This document shows, one piece after another, positions 38,270 through 49,545 of a stretch of 64,000 nt of DNA. The stretch lies in contig JALJCO010003012.1 of NCBI GenBank assembly GCA_023101725.1, forward strand, positions 985,001 through 1,049,000. The letters run 5' to 3'. Numbering within the stretch: the first letter of the stretch is position 1; each line of letters opens with the position of its first letter. Below the pieces are notes generated by a model. That model made no database searches, was not told the origin of the DNA, and saw only the letters and a list, made by a program, of their open reading frames with translations. The stretch is from Atherinomorus stipes. Its lineage: Eukaryota > Chordata > Actinopteri > Atheriniformes > Atherinidae. The translations under genes and the position numbers were made by a program.

Positions 38270-38645
38270 TGCGAAGGGGGTGGAGTTAAGCTGTCGTGGA
38301 GCGAGATGAATTTCTGATTGCTGTAGAGCAGCACCGAGCAATCTTATTGGTCAAAATAAGCCGGAGAGGAGAGGCAAAGGCTGCAGGAAAAGGGGGAAAA
38401 AAAAAAGACAATTTTTTTTCCATTGGCTGCATATGACCATAATTGCACCCCCTTCCTTTTTCTCCCCCTACCCCGACTGCCTTTTTTCTCTCTCAGCAGA
38501 GCAGCAGCACGCTATAATTTGAACCACCGGAGCCAATTATGCAGATTAGCTTGCCCCAGGTTGACCAATGACCTTCTCCCCTGTTTACATTTGTTTACGA
38601 TATGCAAATTACCCTTGGGTTCAAAAACGCACTGGAGGGTGTCAA
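38270..38645. promoter_or_regulatory. Candidate enhancer-like conserved block
   Basis: Two blocks, divided by an A/T run and a pyrimidine tract, contain CAATCTTATTGGTC, TTCCATTGGCTGCATATG, CTATAATTTG, GCCAATTATGCAGATTAGC, TTGACCAATGACC and the octamer ATGCAAAT at 38602-38609 followed by TACCC. Repeated CCAAT-box and octamer motifs in unique sequence make this the best regulatory candidate in the 26-41 kb stretch. Confidence 0.4.
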
Positions 38646-39253
38646 AACACCTTTAGACAGACATTGTAATGCAACAAAACTGCCCCCCCCTCCAATCTTC
38701 CACACACGTGAGTGAACATGTGGGGGTTATTTGATGAGGTGTTTAAGTGTTGGGGATATTTTGTGAACTGAAGACTTAATATAGCATAGAACGCTCACTT
38801 CTGAAATGTGTTTAAACAACAAGGAGGAACTTGTAATCCTACAGCTTTTCCTTTCTTCCTCATCTTCTTCCTCCTAAAGTTCTCATCCTTCCCTCACAAA
38901 TCATCTGGCCTTCTCTCTCTTTTCTCTGTTCTTTCTTCCTCTCCCTTTCCAAGTTTTTCCACCAGTGTCTCTCACTCTCCATTCACACTCCTCCCCTTCC
39001 AACCCTCCTCCACTCCCTGCCCACCTCCCCTCGTTGGTACAGAGATGGAAGCTAGTCTGTCTAATTAGCTGTATGGTTTACCTTGGCTCAGTGGGGCCTG
39101 GCTGCCTTAGCTGGGTTTAAACAGGGAGATGGAAGGGCTGAAACGCTGAAACCCTAGACTGTAATTAGAGACAGGCTCACTGAGGGCACACCACTGCTGA
39201 CACAGAGCCTCTGTTCCACCATGTGCGCAAACACTGGGGGAAAGCTTGGACGG

Positions 39254-39281
39254 AACACACACACACACACACACACACACA
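39254..39281. repeat. (AC)n microsatellite
   Basis: Fourteen AC units flanked on both sides by AAGCTTG. Confidence 0.95.
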
Positions 39282-39422
39282 AGCTTGTGACCAAAATACA
39301 CACAAAACAAAACAAATGAAAACAAAAGGTGTGGGCATTTGGTGCACCACCCAGCTATGGATGGCCACTGGCATAAAAAAGCGCACACACACAGAGTTTG
39401 CATGCCTTCTTGCCAAAAAAAG

Positions 39423-39446
39423 AAAAAAAAAAAAAAAAAAAAAAAA
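39423..39446. repeat. A24 homopolymer
   Basis: Twenty-four consecutive A. No upstream retroelement body was recognised, so I do not call it a retroposon tail. Confidence 0.9.
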
Positions 39447-41846
39447 CAAGCAATTCAGTTCCATTTTTTTTTCAAATCATATTTTTGCAGTTTATTAAAC
39501 TATGTTGTGGCAAGATGTCCTCCAACATACTGACAATTACGCCCCCCCAAAATCACCTCATCTGTTCTAGCCTCTTTACCACCAGTCATTGCATTTTAAA
39601 AACACCCCCCCCCCCCCCCCCCATCCCATTGCAAGATTAGTCTTATTTTTTCATTTGATCTTAACTCTCCCTGTCTGCCGTTGTTGTATGCAATGTGGTC
39701 GGGCTTATTGCCATTTTCTCTGGTGGGACAGATTAAAAAGACACCGCTGACAAAAACTAGCCAAAGACAACCAGTACAGCCAGTGCCCCGCACGTAAGCG
39801 CGAGCACATCTGCAGTCGGAGGTCTGGAAGTGTTGTGTTTATTCCCCTCAAAGTTAACTTCATCACACCCAGGAACAAAGAGACAAAGCCAATCAATGAA
39901 ATTCATTAATGAAAACTGAAATGCATTTTATTCTTTTCTAATTACACGCATTGTAGCTCATAATTGAGCTGCTGTATCAGACATGAGATTACTTCACACT
40001 TGCCAATGTGTTGCTGTTTGTGTGTTCCTATATATGCGTGCATTTGTGTGCTGTGAGTGCGAGCAGGCAAATGCAGTCAGAAAAAGCTGAATGTTGAGAA
40101 AGGAAAGTGATATCAAGTGTGGAGGTTGAAAGAAGGGGGTAAAAAAAAAGTGATAGAAATATAGAGCTGGAGCTGTATTAGATCTCTTTTTTTCTGGTAT
40201 TATACTGCCCCCTTTTGTTGATGCTTAGAATAAGTTTCCATCACAGTCTTGCCTTTTTGTCCCACATTTTCCTACAAACGGCATTCACAGAAATTATACA
40301 AGGCCACTGTATCAAGACAACATGCATAGCTTTGATTTGAGTTCAAAGTTTGACAGCACAAACTAGATTTGCTTGAGTTTACTGACTTCCAAAAAGGGAA
40401 GATCTTGGCAGCAAGCTGTAAAATAAGAGTCATTGCTGAGGGGGGAATAAATAAAAACGTGTGAAGCCAAAGAAAATCTGATTGGATTTTAGTTTCCTCT
40501 GTACTTTACTTCTTTTCATCTGTCGAAAAATGTGGTGTTTTGTCATGAAGCCATGTCATCGCAACAGCCCTTCTGTTACATTTCACTGTTAAACTGCAAT
40601 AGTCGTAGAGATTAAAGTGGACTGTTCTAAAGAGAGTGCGTACTTTTAGGTGTCAGTGTTTTAATGTGTTATGACAGCAACAAGACACTGTCATCAACAG
40701 CATGCATTCAAAAAGTACAGACAACTCATGTTCTTTGAGGCACAGTTCACCCCCAATCAGGCAAATGATTAGAGAAAGGTAGATGCTGTTTGCAAGCATG
40801 TCTGTGTGCATGAGTATAGTTTGCCATCTGGCCCTAACTGCCCTGCGATAACAAATGTTCCAGCCTTCTGATTGGGCAATTAAAGGCAGCAGGGGTACTG
40901 TGTTGACGGGTTAAAGTGTGACATCCATCATCTGAAACAATCGGCCCCTACCAAGCGGATGTGTGTATGTGTTTGTGTGTATGTGTTTGTGTTCGCTCAT
41001 GGGCTCCTCCAACTACCCCTTGTCCCCTACGTCCCCATAATAACTCCATGAAATCAAACACACAACTTCTTATTCCCAGATGATGCACAGTAGCCAGAAG
41101 CAAAAAAGAAAATAAATAAATAAATAAAAAGAAAAATCAATAATGACCATGTGACCAATCCGGGGAAATGTTTGAACAAAGATTCACATAAAAAACAACA
41201 AAATATGTTCCATTGGTGACCAAAAAGTTGCCACCATGGAAAAGTTTGTAATAGTTGTGAGTTTTGGTTTGGTACTAAAAATGATAAAAGGTCTAATGAG
41301 AGGAAATGATGGACTTTATTTTCACTCTTAAGCCTGTGAAAGGTTTTATTCTAAACATTGCTGTCGAACATCATATGTAATGTAAGATAAATACACACAC
41401 ATATGCACACACGATTAAAGATCTACAGGGAGTTTGAAGGCTTGAGTACAGGTTGCAATTTCTTGTTGCTGGCACTCTGATGGATATTACAGATGAGTAG
41501 TTTAAAGCAGTCCTCCATCTGGATCAAATTCTTATAAAATACCCATAAAACAGGTATGAACGTCATAAGAATTGGGTCTAAACTGAGCTGATTTTTGCTT
41601 GTCATTCAACGGTTTAGCTTTCTCCCAAAAGCAAAAATTATCTCATTGCTTTCTCTCATGAAAATGAGACCAAGCACACAGTTTTGCATTAAAAATCACT
41701 GTTTCCACTTTGGCTGCATCATAATTCAAAATTTCCCATGACAAGAAAAAACTCAACTAAGGCACTTTTTTTGTGAACTGAATAGAAATTTGTTCATTTA
41801 ACACATAAATTGTGTTTATGTTTTCAAATTATTATCTCTTGTTGGT

Positions 41847-42640
41847 TTAAAGAAATAGTACACCCTCATGCTGAGCAAGACTGTGGAGCACGTTTTTAAT
41901 ATCTCAAATGCAGCCGGAGATCTGGAGGCTTTTCGCTACCCCCCCCCCCCCCCAACTTTAATATAATGGAGTTCACCAGCGCTCAACACAAAAAGGTCCA
42001 TAAAAGTCCACAAAAACTTGGCAATATTCCTCCATACTGCTCATCCAATGTGATCCAAGTGTCGAGTGGGTATTGTCCATAATTTACTCGAAACAACATC
42101 ATTTAGTATATTTTTATATATTATATTCTGTGCCAGTGTGTAGACTCCTAGTAAAAATAGTTCAGCAATTGTTCAGGAATAGGGATGTAACGATATGAAA
42201 ATTTTACATCACGGTTATTGTGACCAAAATGATCACGATTATCATTATAATCGCGGTATTATTGAAATACCCCACCAGCATCTTTAATAATATCCAAAAT
42301 GGGTGTAGATGTCTACTTTGTACTTTTTAAAGGGGAAAAATATCCAGGGAACTGTCCATGTGGGTGCATTTGTTGCTTTCCACAGTGTTTTCATAAATCA
42401 AATAATGCAAACTGGGACTGCTGCTGCTTTTCCACGCAATAAGTAGCATCATAGTGAATTTTTCAAAGTGCAGTAATCAATCACGGTTTTCATGATAGTC
42501 AAAATTTAAAACGGTATTACTAATCATTGGGAATTTTATCACGTTTAACTATTTTATCAGTAATCGTTACATCCCTATTCAGGAACATAAAGACTCCAAC
42601 GATGGGCTCTATGCACAGCTCCACTACTTCCTGAACTTAA
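41847..42640 (+). mobile_element. Degenerate fish dispersed repeat split by a hAT MITE
   Basis: From TTAAAGAAATAGTACACC through CCGGAGATCTGGAGGC, a C-run at 41939-41953 and CTCCATACTGCTCATCC to GTGATCCAAGTGTCGAG, the order of blocks follows a repeat common in percomorph genomes as I recall it. It resumes after the MITE at 42586. The superfamily is uncertain, and the right boundary is approximate. Confidence 0.5.
42180..42577. mobile_element. Short hAT MITE with perfect 8-bp target duplication
   Basis: The 398-bp element starts TAGGGATGTAACGAT and ends with the exact inverse, ATCGTTACATCCCTA, flanked on both sides by TTCAGGAA (42172-42179 and 42578-42585). Subterminal CACGGT and CGCGGT blocks are also inverted. 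It has no coding potential. It lies inside the repeat at 41847-42640, so it is the younger of the two. Confidence 0.92.
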
Positions 42641-42688
42641 GGTAGCTCCTTTGTTCCCTGTCTTTCATTACTGGACAAAATAATTAAC

Positions 42689-42729
42689 CCAGGTGTGTCT
42701 GATCTCATGAACTGGCCAGACACACCTGG
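42689..42729. repeat. Perfect hairpin (CACACCTGG arms)
   Basis: CCAGGTGTGTCTG at 42689-42701 and its exact complement at 42717-42729 surround a 15-base loop. The arm resembles the CCAACACACCTGAC arm of the MITE at about 62217-62391, so it may be a remnant of a similar element. Confidence 0.65.
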
Positions 42730-43253
42730 ATTGGTAGCAGCATATTTACCCTCATTTTGTGGGTAAATATGCCGTGGATTATAATTTTCTCTGTTATTGG
42801 CAGGTAGCAGGTCAGAATACAAACATTTATTTACTTTTTGCGGGATTGACAAGTGATTATTGAGCCTAATCATCCGTGAGGCTCAGTGCTGCTCCACCCG
42901 GCGCCCAGGCAGCCCAAGCTACGTGGACCGGATCTTCACTCTGGTCCAGCAAAGAGTTGGTTTTGAGAGCCAGGAGCTGGTGTTTAGGTGGTGGGAATCT
43001 AGAACAAGTCTTGAGTCTGGTTCTGGTGTGAACCAGTGCTGGAAGCAGCTCTGTGGATAGGGGGACCTGAGTGCCGTACAGCGGTTTCTGTTGTCGCAGG
43101 ATCTCTGTTGGGTCTGCTCAGGCAGACTTGCAAGTGCCACTTACAGGCCAGAGACACCGGGGGGAAACATCGAATCGCTCTGTAAACACTTTGTTTAGCC
43201 CCACAGGGATTCTGAAAAGCATTTATTGAGGTGAAAAAGTTACTAAGTTCTGC
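42730..43253 (+). mobile_element. 5'-truncated copy of the TTAA element seen at 60158-60866
   Basis: In plus orientation this matches the reverse complement of 60158 to about 60690 through many blocks, including GGTAGCAGCA, TTTATTTACTTTTTGCGG, CACCCGGCGCCCAGGCAGC, GTGTTTAGGTGGTG and AATCGCTC then ACACTTTGTTTAGCCC. Its right end reads AGTTCTGC then TTAA (43251-43254), matching the terminus of the other copy. The left end is lost or rearranged. It adjoins hAT copy B, into which it probably inserted. Confidence 0.75.
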
Positions 43254-43383
43254 TTTAAAGAGTCATGTGACTACAGTGCAGCTGCTGCTGCTACAGACTG
43301 ACTTGCTTTGAAGCTGCTTATGTCTGGTTTTAAGTTGTTAATTACGTTACCAAGTTGTAACTTCAGAAACATTATAATTAGCC

Positions 43384-44268
43384 CAGACTATCCTCCAAAG
43401 TCATATGTACCATAGGGTTATTTGTGCACACCTGAATTACACACTGTCAGAGCGTATTTTACACCTGACACCCCGAGCGGTGGCAGGAGAAATGATGCTG
43501 AATACAGAATACAGAACTGTCGGACTAAAGAGAAAGTAAGTATAGACTAAAAAAGATATCAAACAGTTGATTGTAACACTTGAGGCAGTGTTTAGTTCAA
43601 CTGGTTGCGAAGCCGCCCCATGTTAAAGAGGCTACAGTTCCTCGGCACAGCCGGTTTAGGTACAATTACTGGCCTGGGACCCTTTGCTGCATGTCATCCC
43701 CTACTCTCTGTCCCCCTTTCCTGTCAATATACTGTGATATAAAGGCCACTAAAGGCTGTAAAAAACACTTAATTACCATATGTGTAGCCTATTTAAATTC
43801 CATTTATGTTCATTGAGGAATATGTGCGTATATGTTGTGCAAAAAGTTAAGTTTTAACCAGCACAGCACCGCAAATGTCGTGTTTATCCCTTCCTCCCAG
43901 TTTGTTGTCAATAGCATCCTTAGCAACACCTGTAGCAACAATCACAAACCTGAAAGAATGTATGTTGAAACGAAAAAACTATGAATCATATGGCCAAATG
44001 GATATTATGAAGATAAAGTGTACATTTGTCTCTAGAAAAGTTATCAAAACAAAGCTAAAGTCACAGTCTATCTTAAAAATATATAAATTTCTACCAAAGA
44101 TTGAAAGGATATCCGCCTTGTTTCTTTTGGTCACACCAGGGAGAAACTCAGCAGTCACATAACCGCCACTAGAGGTTGTGTTTAGTTAAAACATAAATAT
44201 AGTCCATATTTTGGTGCATGCACAAACGACCCTGTAGTACTGTATGTATGACTTTGGGGGACTTGTTA
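43384..44268. mobile_element. hAT-like element inserted in copy B
   Basis: This 885-bp insert is bounded by AATTAGCC at 43376-43383 and 44269-44276, a perfect 8-bp duplication. Copies A and C carry that octamer once, which verifies the insertion. The ends are inverted: CCTCCAAAGTCATA on the left and CCCCCAAAGTCATA read from the right, with further inverted similarity to TTTGTGCA. The first bases differ (CAGACT against TAACAA), so the exact terminus is slightly uncertain. A SINE sits inside. No transposase motif is recognised. Confidence 0.85.
43584..43770 (+). mobile_element. tRNA-derived SINE (percomorph type)
   Basis: A-box-like TTAGTTCAACTGG (43591-43603) is followed by a degraded B-box near 43649 and then the body CCTTTGCTGCATGTCATCCC, a pyrimidine-rich stretch and an ATAAAGGCCACTAAAGG tail. 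The body motif is shared with 56537-56710. It is nested in the hAT insertion at 43384-44268 and is therefore younger than it. Confidence 0.8.
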
Positions 44269-44520
44269 AATTAGCCACATGTTGGCTAATACCTGCCGTT
44301 ATCGGATATGGCAGCCAGATGTCTGAAATGAACTCATCTGGCTGAATTAAGGCTATTTTGGGATCTTTGTTCTCAGAGCAGAAAATAGTTGTATCTCTCA
44401 AAATATGAGAGATACAACCTCACAATCAGTATTGGTTAAAATTGGAAATTTAGAGTTGGACAATATCAGTATATAGGATATCGGGGAAAAAACAAAAAAA
44501 AAGCCAAATCGAATATCCTG

Positions 44521-45829
44521 AATATTTATATTTATTTGTATCTTTATCATGTTGTTAAACTAACATTGTATACACATAAGGAAAAGCAGACCACAGAACT
44601 GATGAATTCATATTTTTTTAAAAAGGTTAAAGTAATATATTGAAGTGGTGTTTGGGTGGTGATAAGAGTAAAAAGGAAAGATATAAAGCCGACCTGATCA
44701 CTGCATCAAGTGTGACCTAAAAAAAATTATCACTTCAGCTGATGTGCATTAAATAGTGTAGAAAGAAGGGCTCCCGGAAAAAGTGTGAAAAATAAGTCAT
44801 ATAGGCCAACATTACTAATTTGACAAGTTTTATGTGTCTCTTTGGTATGCAAAAGATGTACTATATTTAAAAACGCTCATGTTTCTGGCTCAGCTCATAT
44901 CCAAGCAGGACTTATACTCTCTGCAATGTAGAAATGAAGCTCAATATCAAAGCACAGCCTTAGTCTTAGCTGTTGATTGTCTAAGAGCATAATTAATACA
45001 GCAACTAATCCAGCATGCCATCTAGTCAACCCAGAAATGTCCAATCACATTTACCATTTCAGCTGGGGTTTGAAGACGCTCAAAGCCTGAGTCCACAGCT
45101 GCAGAGCTTTGAGACCACTGAGTGAGGCACTAATCATGACACCATTAACTAAGAAAACATAGGGAATTAGTCAGATGAGGGAAAACTTGTGCTTCTCCAC
45201 AGAGGTTTTGTTTAGTTAATTCCCCGCTGACAGCCAAGTGCTCCACTTGCCTGAAGAAAACTTCCATGAGAGCAAGATTACTTTTTTATCCCTAATTAAT
45301 GCAGCTTATTTGCATTGCTCACCAAGTCATAATATATGCTAATGTGCATTTTCATTGGAGACTGCTGCCTAGGCAGTTAATGTGTCCTAAATATGTCTGT
45401 AAAATTATTTTAAACATTATTTTAAGCTTTGTTACATGTCTTTTTTCCCCCCATGTTTACCATTTTTCCTCTGGGCAGGGTAGGTTCATCTCTTTAGTCC
45501 ATAGCCAATTACACCAATGCCTAGATTACCAACATAAAGTCACATATGATTTATGAAATCAGGGAATAACTCATAAAATGCTGTTTGGTCTGTAGTGGAC
45601 ATGGCTGGGATTTTACCACAGCTAAGTGTCCGGATGGCGATTTGCATGAATCTTCCTGCATGTGTTAGAGCTTCCAACAGAATAAGCAAACACTAAAGGT
45701 TTGTTGCCTGTGAAGATTAATTTTGCAACTGTATTTTTTAGTCGAGTAGTTCTTTCACAAACTGTTAAAAGCATTTAAAATGATTTTTGCTTTACAAATA
45801 GTAAAGACGAAAATCCATCCCACGCCAGT
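44521..45829. other. Unique DNA, no gene recognised
   Basis: AT-rich sequence with a candidate conserved block at 45055-45400. No exon or repeat was recognised. Confidence 0.5.
45055..45400. promoter_or_regulatory. Candidate conserved non-coding block
   Basis: Unique block containing CACTAATCATGACACC, TTTAGTTAATTCCCC, CCTAATTAATGCAGC and a reverse octamer ATTTGCAT at about 45307-45314, then TATGCTAATGTGC. Motif density resembles the other enhancer candidates. Inference only. Confidence 0.35.
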
Positions 45830-47035
45830 TCACTTCTGCTCCCCGTTCGGAAGGGGGTCCATAGGGAAATGGTACAGTATGGTTCAGGTGGGGCTACATG
45901 CATCATACAACACTGACTGGTGGACAGAAAAGCATCAACGTCCCACAGTGCAGTTAATTCCAGTTATCAGTCATGTAAAATTTTTGTTGGGTACAGAAGT
46001 TACTGTGTACAAGTTAGCTAGAGAGTACAACTACATAATAAACATGATGACGCGTGGCATAAAGTTGCTAACCCTATGGCGCCACTGTCTTTGTCTTTGC
46101 TGTACATCAGTGTACCTCCCCTCCTGAACCAAAACCCAAATAAAAGGTTTTTTTGGCCATATTTCTCTTCACCATCTGCAACCTTCTCTCATACAATGTG
46201 GCATGCAATGTGACGACTACTAGTAGTAGCATTATACTACCACTAGTAGTCTTTTGTTTTGATTTTTTCTCTGTATGAAAAACGAGGGAGCGCTGCAGGA
46301 TGGCCTCAATTGTTTTTGTTTTCTGTTGTCAACCCATATGTCTGCCAGGGATTTGGTTTAACCCTTGCATGCTCAGTGGCAGATTGACTTGCAGTGGAAA
46401 CGATGGGCTGACTCGGCCAGACCATTCTAACCCCAGCTTTACACCAAGTCCATGGGCGCAGTGCCGTGCGGCACAACGGCTTTTCTCTGACCTCCATGGC
46501 GCAATTCCACCATGCACTGAGCGCCTGCGAGCGTACCAGCTGTGGCTACATCCCTGACATCACGGACTCACAGGAGGGACTGCAAGATCGCCTGTGATTC
46601 TCATCCAAATTGTTAATTTTGTCCACATGTTTGTGTGTCATGGTTTCTTATTTCACTGAAACTTTATGTACACAGAGATGATGTCACGTTCAAATAGTTC
46701 AGCAGTTGAAAATCTGCACGGTGGCTTTTGTTTAGGAAGTTACGCGATGTTTTACACTAAATCCCGTGTCTGATTTCCTGTCTGGTCCGATCTGAACTAC
46801 TGAAATTTACGCGGTGCCGCTGCGTGCTCAGTCAAAAATAGAGCTGGGCGCAACATGCCGGAGCGATGGCGGACCGCTCACGCGCTGCAGCATGCTCAAA
46901 ATAAATCAAACCATTGACTACAGCAGGTGCGATCCGGTGCGCATGGCGCACCATTGCACTCACGGACTCGGTTTAAAGCCGGAGTAACACTTCAGAAGCA
47001 TACCAAACCGTACCGCTTAGTGGAAACGGGCTATT
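45830..47035. repeat. Possible degenerate repeat, CpG-richer, unassigned
   Basis: The right part (46760-47030) is far richer in CpG than its surroundings and ends with AAACCGTACCGCTTAGTGG then AAACGGGC. On the left GGTACAGTATGGTTC (about 45870) resembles the inverted form of that end. A plus-strand open frame of 115 codons at 45780-46127 and a hairpin at 46215-46251 lie within. I could not define ends or a target duplication. Confidence 0.3.
46215..46251. repeat. Imperfect CTAGTAGT hairpin
   Basis: GACTACTAGTAGTAG (46215-46229) and CTACCACTAGTAGTC (46237-46251) are inverted copies with a single mismatch around the loop CATTATA. Confidence 0.8.
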
Positions 47036-48877
47036 AGTGTGTATTTAGTATTTTAAAGATGCATGCAATTTCACAATGAAATTTGTTTAAAGGAAACTAG
47101 TGAGTGTTTCATTTTAACAGACTTGTCAGGGGGAAATTGATCAAGTTAGCATTAATAAGGCCAACACTGCATGGTGAACTGTGCAACAAAAGTTTGGAGC
47201 GTCTATATAGGAGACATGAGAAGGAGGGAAGAGCATAGAACTGCCTATTGTTGATATAAAATAGCCCATCTTGTGTCTTGGTTCCAGGTGGATTAAGTGG
47301 ATACAGGGTCTATGATCTTTCCATTCTCCCTGGTCATTTGCAGGCTTCACTTATCTTTCCCTGAGTGATTCATTTGGCTTTGAGTGGTTGTGAGAGGAGA
47401 ATAACACCAGATGAGGCCAACTTAAAAACAAGGTTTTTCAGAATTTCCAGTCTCTTGTTGTAGAGCTGCTTCCTGTTTTACACACACACAAAAACAGGAT
47501 GAGCAGCTAACGCTGAACATGAAAACAAGTACTTTTCTTTTAATCTGCAATAGCAGTTTTCTGATAATTGGATTTGCCTAAAAGATTGAGACATTGAAGA
47601 AAGAAGCAAATATGATGGAGAGATGAGGACAAGCCATTATTGTACAGAGCAAGGACAGCAGCACAATAAACAACAACCTACCGATTTCTGCTGAAGTGCT
47701 CTCTTGTTTGATTACCCCCTCCCACCTTTTCTTCCTGCCTACAAAAAGGGATTTGTGTGCATTCCTGTTGCTTTTTGGTTGTAACACCAGGGGGTCTGAG
47801 CCCAGAGGGCAAAGTGTGCATCAGTCCATCTACAATGTTCCAACCAGTAGCCATATGAATTCACTCGTGGCTTATGCTTGTGCATGCTTGCACAGAAGTG
47901 TGACCATGTGTCTACAAACTTTTCAGTTTGTATTCATGTGGACAAGGTAGAGACCATATTCCATCTTCAAAACACACAGTGGCATCATCAAATGATTCAC
48001 CCCTTTCATCTGCTTCTACTGCTCTCAGTTACTCCGGCTTCAACGCCTTGCCTAATGGATTTTCAAATGCAGGTACACGATTTCTTTCAAGACTTGACAG
48101 GCATTTTCCTTTGTGTTTAGGGATGAGGATCAGGCCCCGAGTGGTTTGTGGCTGATGGTGTTGTTGAAAGATTCTGCATACGGAGTAGGAGCATTTTCCC
48201 TGAACTTACTTGAAAAGTTCAAATGTGAGATGTGTGCATATAAATTTCCATATGTGGCCAGACAAAGCAGCTAAAGCAGTTTCTGCTTTTGTACATTTTG
48301 CATGTTCTTATATCAAGCAGTGTTAAACATAAAAAATATATACCAAAGAGTACTGCAGTATTTATTTTTGACATTTTTTAGGATATATGAAAATTTATTT
48401 CCTCAAAACTCACAAAGCAGCATTATCATTTGAAGAAATACTCTATTTTTCCTTTCTTTTCTTTTTAAATTGAGTGTACATAGGTTAATTGACAATAAAA
48501 GCCATTTTCAGACTTGCATTGTGGAACATGTGCAGTAAAGTCCATCCGCTCTGTAATCGGACTCGTCTTTTCAAACATGCTGCTTCCTCATGGATTTATT
48601 GCATCCCGGCCACGTTCAGACATCAGAAAACGTTCCGCATAAGTCAACACAGCCACACTCTCCCCTCAACCCTGTCTGGAACATTTTCTTGTGCATTCAG
48701 CCCAAAGACCGTAAAAGAGCTCCAATTAATTGGATCTCTGATGAGCTCTGCACCAGTCTGCTACTGACCCATTAATGTGAGTCAGCTGTATTTCAACAGG
48801 GCAACATGGAAAGTATTCATAATAGTGTACCTTGAGGACCAGGGTTGGGAATCACTGGTATAAAGGACAAAGTCTAC
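47036..48877. other. Unique DNA, no gene recognised
   Basis: No exon was recognised. Near 48826-48858 the sequence ACCTTGAGGACCAGGGTTGG followed by GAATCACTG looks like one end of a Charlie-type hAT element on the minus strand, without an identifiable partner. Confidence 0.45.
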
Positions 48878-49191
48878 ACTACAGTTGTGCTTGACAATTT
48901 ATATACCCTCCCATTAAAGAAAAGGCTAAATTCACAATAGTAATTCAAATAATTTTGTTTGTTAAACTTTTGTCTTGCTTGTGTTGGACCCCCTTGAAAA
49001 TAAGATGGCTCATCTCAAGGGGCTTATCCAAATAAAGAAATTTCAAATTTGAAATAACAAGAAACCAAAAAAAAAAGGAATAAATAAAAAACTCAAATTA
49101 TAATTTAGGAAAATAAAATATTGATTTTTAACTTTGGTTTAGGAAATAATTTTACAAAAACAAAACAAACAAAGCTGTCCCAGACAAATTA

Positions 49192-49311
49192 GAGCAGCTT
49201 GCTCATGAACAGTGGTCCAAAATACCTGTCAACAGGTGCAGAAGCCTGTTTGAACATTGCAGAAAACACCTGATTGCAGTGATTGCCTCAAAGGATTGGT
49301 CAACAAAATTT
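49192..49311 (+). pseudogene. Tc1-like transposase C-terminal fragment
   Basis: An uninterrupted frame of about 40 codons begins EQLAHEQWSKIPVNRCRSLF and ends RKHLIAVIASKDWSTKF. This matches the C-terminus of fish Tc1-like transposases, where W and the IP..RCR.L pattern are usual. The catalytic DDE region is not present upstream and the normal stop is replaced, so this is debris. The minus-strand copy at 23767-23894 is homologous. Confidence 0.8.
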
Positions 49312-49479
49312 AAGCTTTGGAGCCCCAACATGCTTGTTTGCTTGTTCTATTTTTGTTTGTTTTTAATATTTCTGTTAAACCACAATTCAGAATTAATTTC
49401 ATGATGATCCTAAAAAAAATAATCACATTTTCATTTATTATTACTTTTGATTATTTTGATTTATTATCATTTTCAGTTC

Positions 49480-49499
49480 ATTTCAACTTAAGTTGAAAT
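49480..49499. repeat. Perfect 20-base palindrome
   Basis: ATTTCAACTT is followed directly by its exact inverse complement, inside the 3' part of the Tc1-like remnant. Confidence 0.85.
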
Positions 49500-49545
49500 T
49501 AACAAAAGTGTGAAGGGGACTAAAGTTTCATGGAAAATTTGCTTT

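Larger units (their letters stand above)
38646..41845. other. Unique DNA with simple repeats, no gene recognised
   Basis: Contains a pyrimidine tract at 38840-39040, (AC)n at 39254-39281, an A24 run at 39423-39446, C18 at 39605-39622 and (AAAT)n at 41109-41128. No exon was recognised. Confidence 0.55.
43250..44520 (+). mobile_element. hAT element copy B with nested insertions
   Basis: Same family and orientation as copy A: the GCAGCTGCTGCTGCTACAGA block (about 43277), then after an insertion the ACATGTTGGCTAATACCTGC block (about 44277) and GAGAGATACAACCTCACA (about 44408). The left part is missing beyond the TTAA element that abuts it. An 885-bp hAT insertion (43384-44268) splits it, and the right terminus is decayed near 44520. 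Confidence 0.75.
48878..49545 (+). mobile_element. Tc1-like element remnant, with retroelement tail inside
   Basis: The left end ACAGTTGTGCTTGACA followed by TATACCCTCC resembles a Tc1-like inverted repeat and the right terminus of the 23558-24080 copy. The C-terminal transposase fragment lies at 49192-49311, and the following 3' region corresponds to the left part of the other copy in inverse order. The right terminal repeat is missing or decayed. A CTTGAAAATAAGATGGCTC/AAATAAAG segment at about 48975-49045 looks like a LINE 3' end inserted within it. Confidence 0.65.

Noticed and set aside
45780..46127. Plus-strand open frame of 115 codons, with AATAAA downstream near 46139
   Set aside because: No recognised domain; the area looks like a degraded repeat, and the poly-A signal alone is weak evidence.
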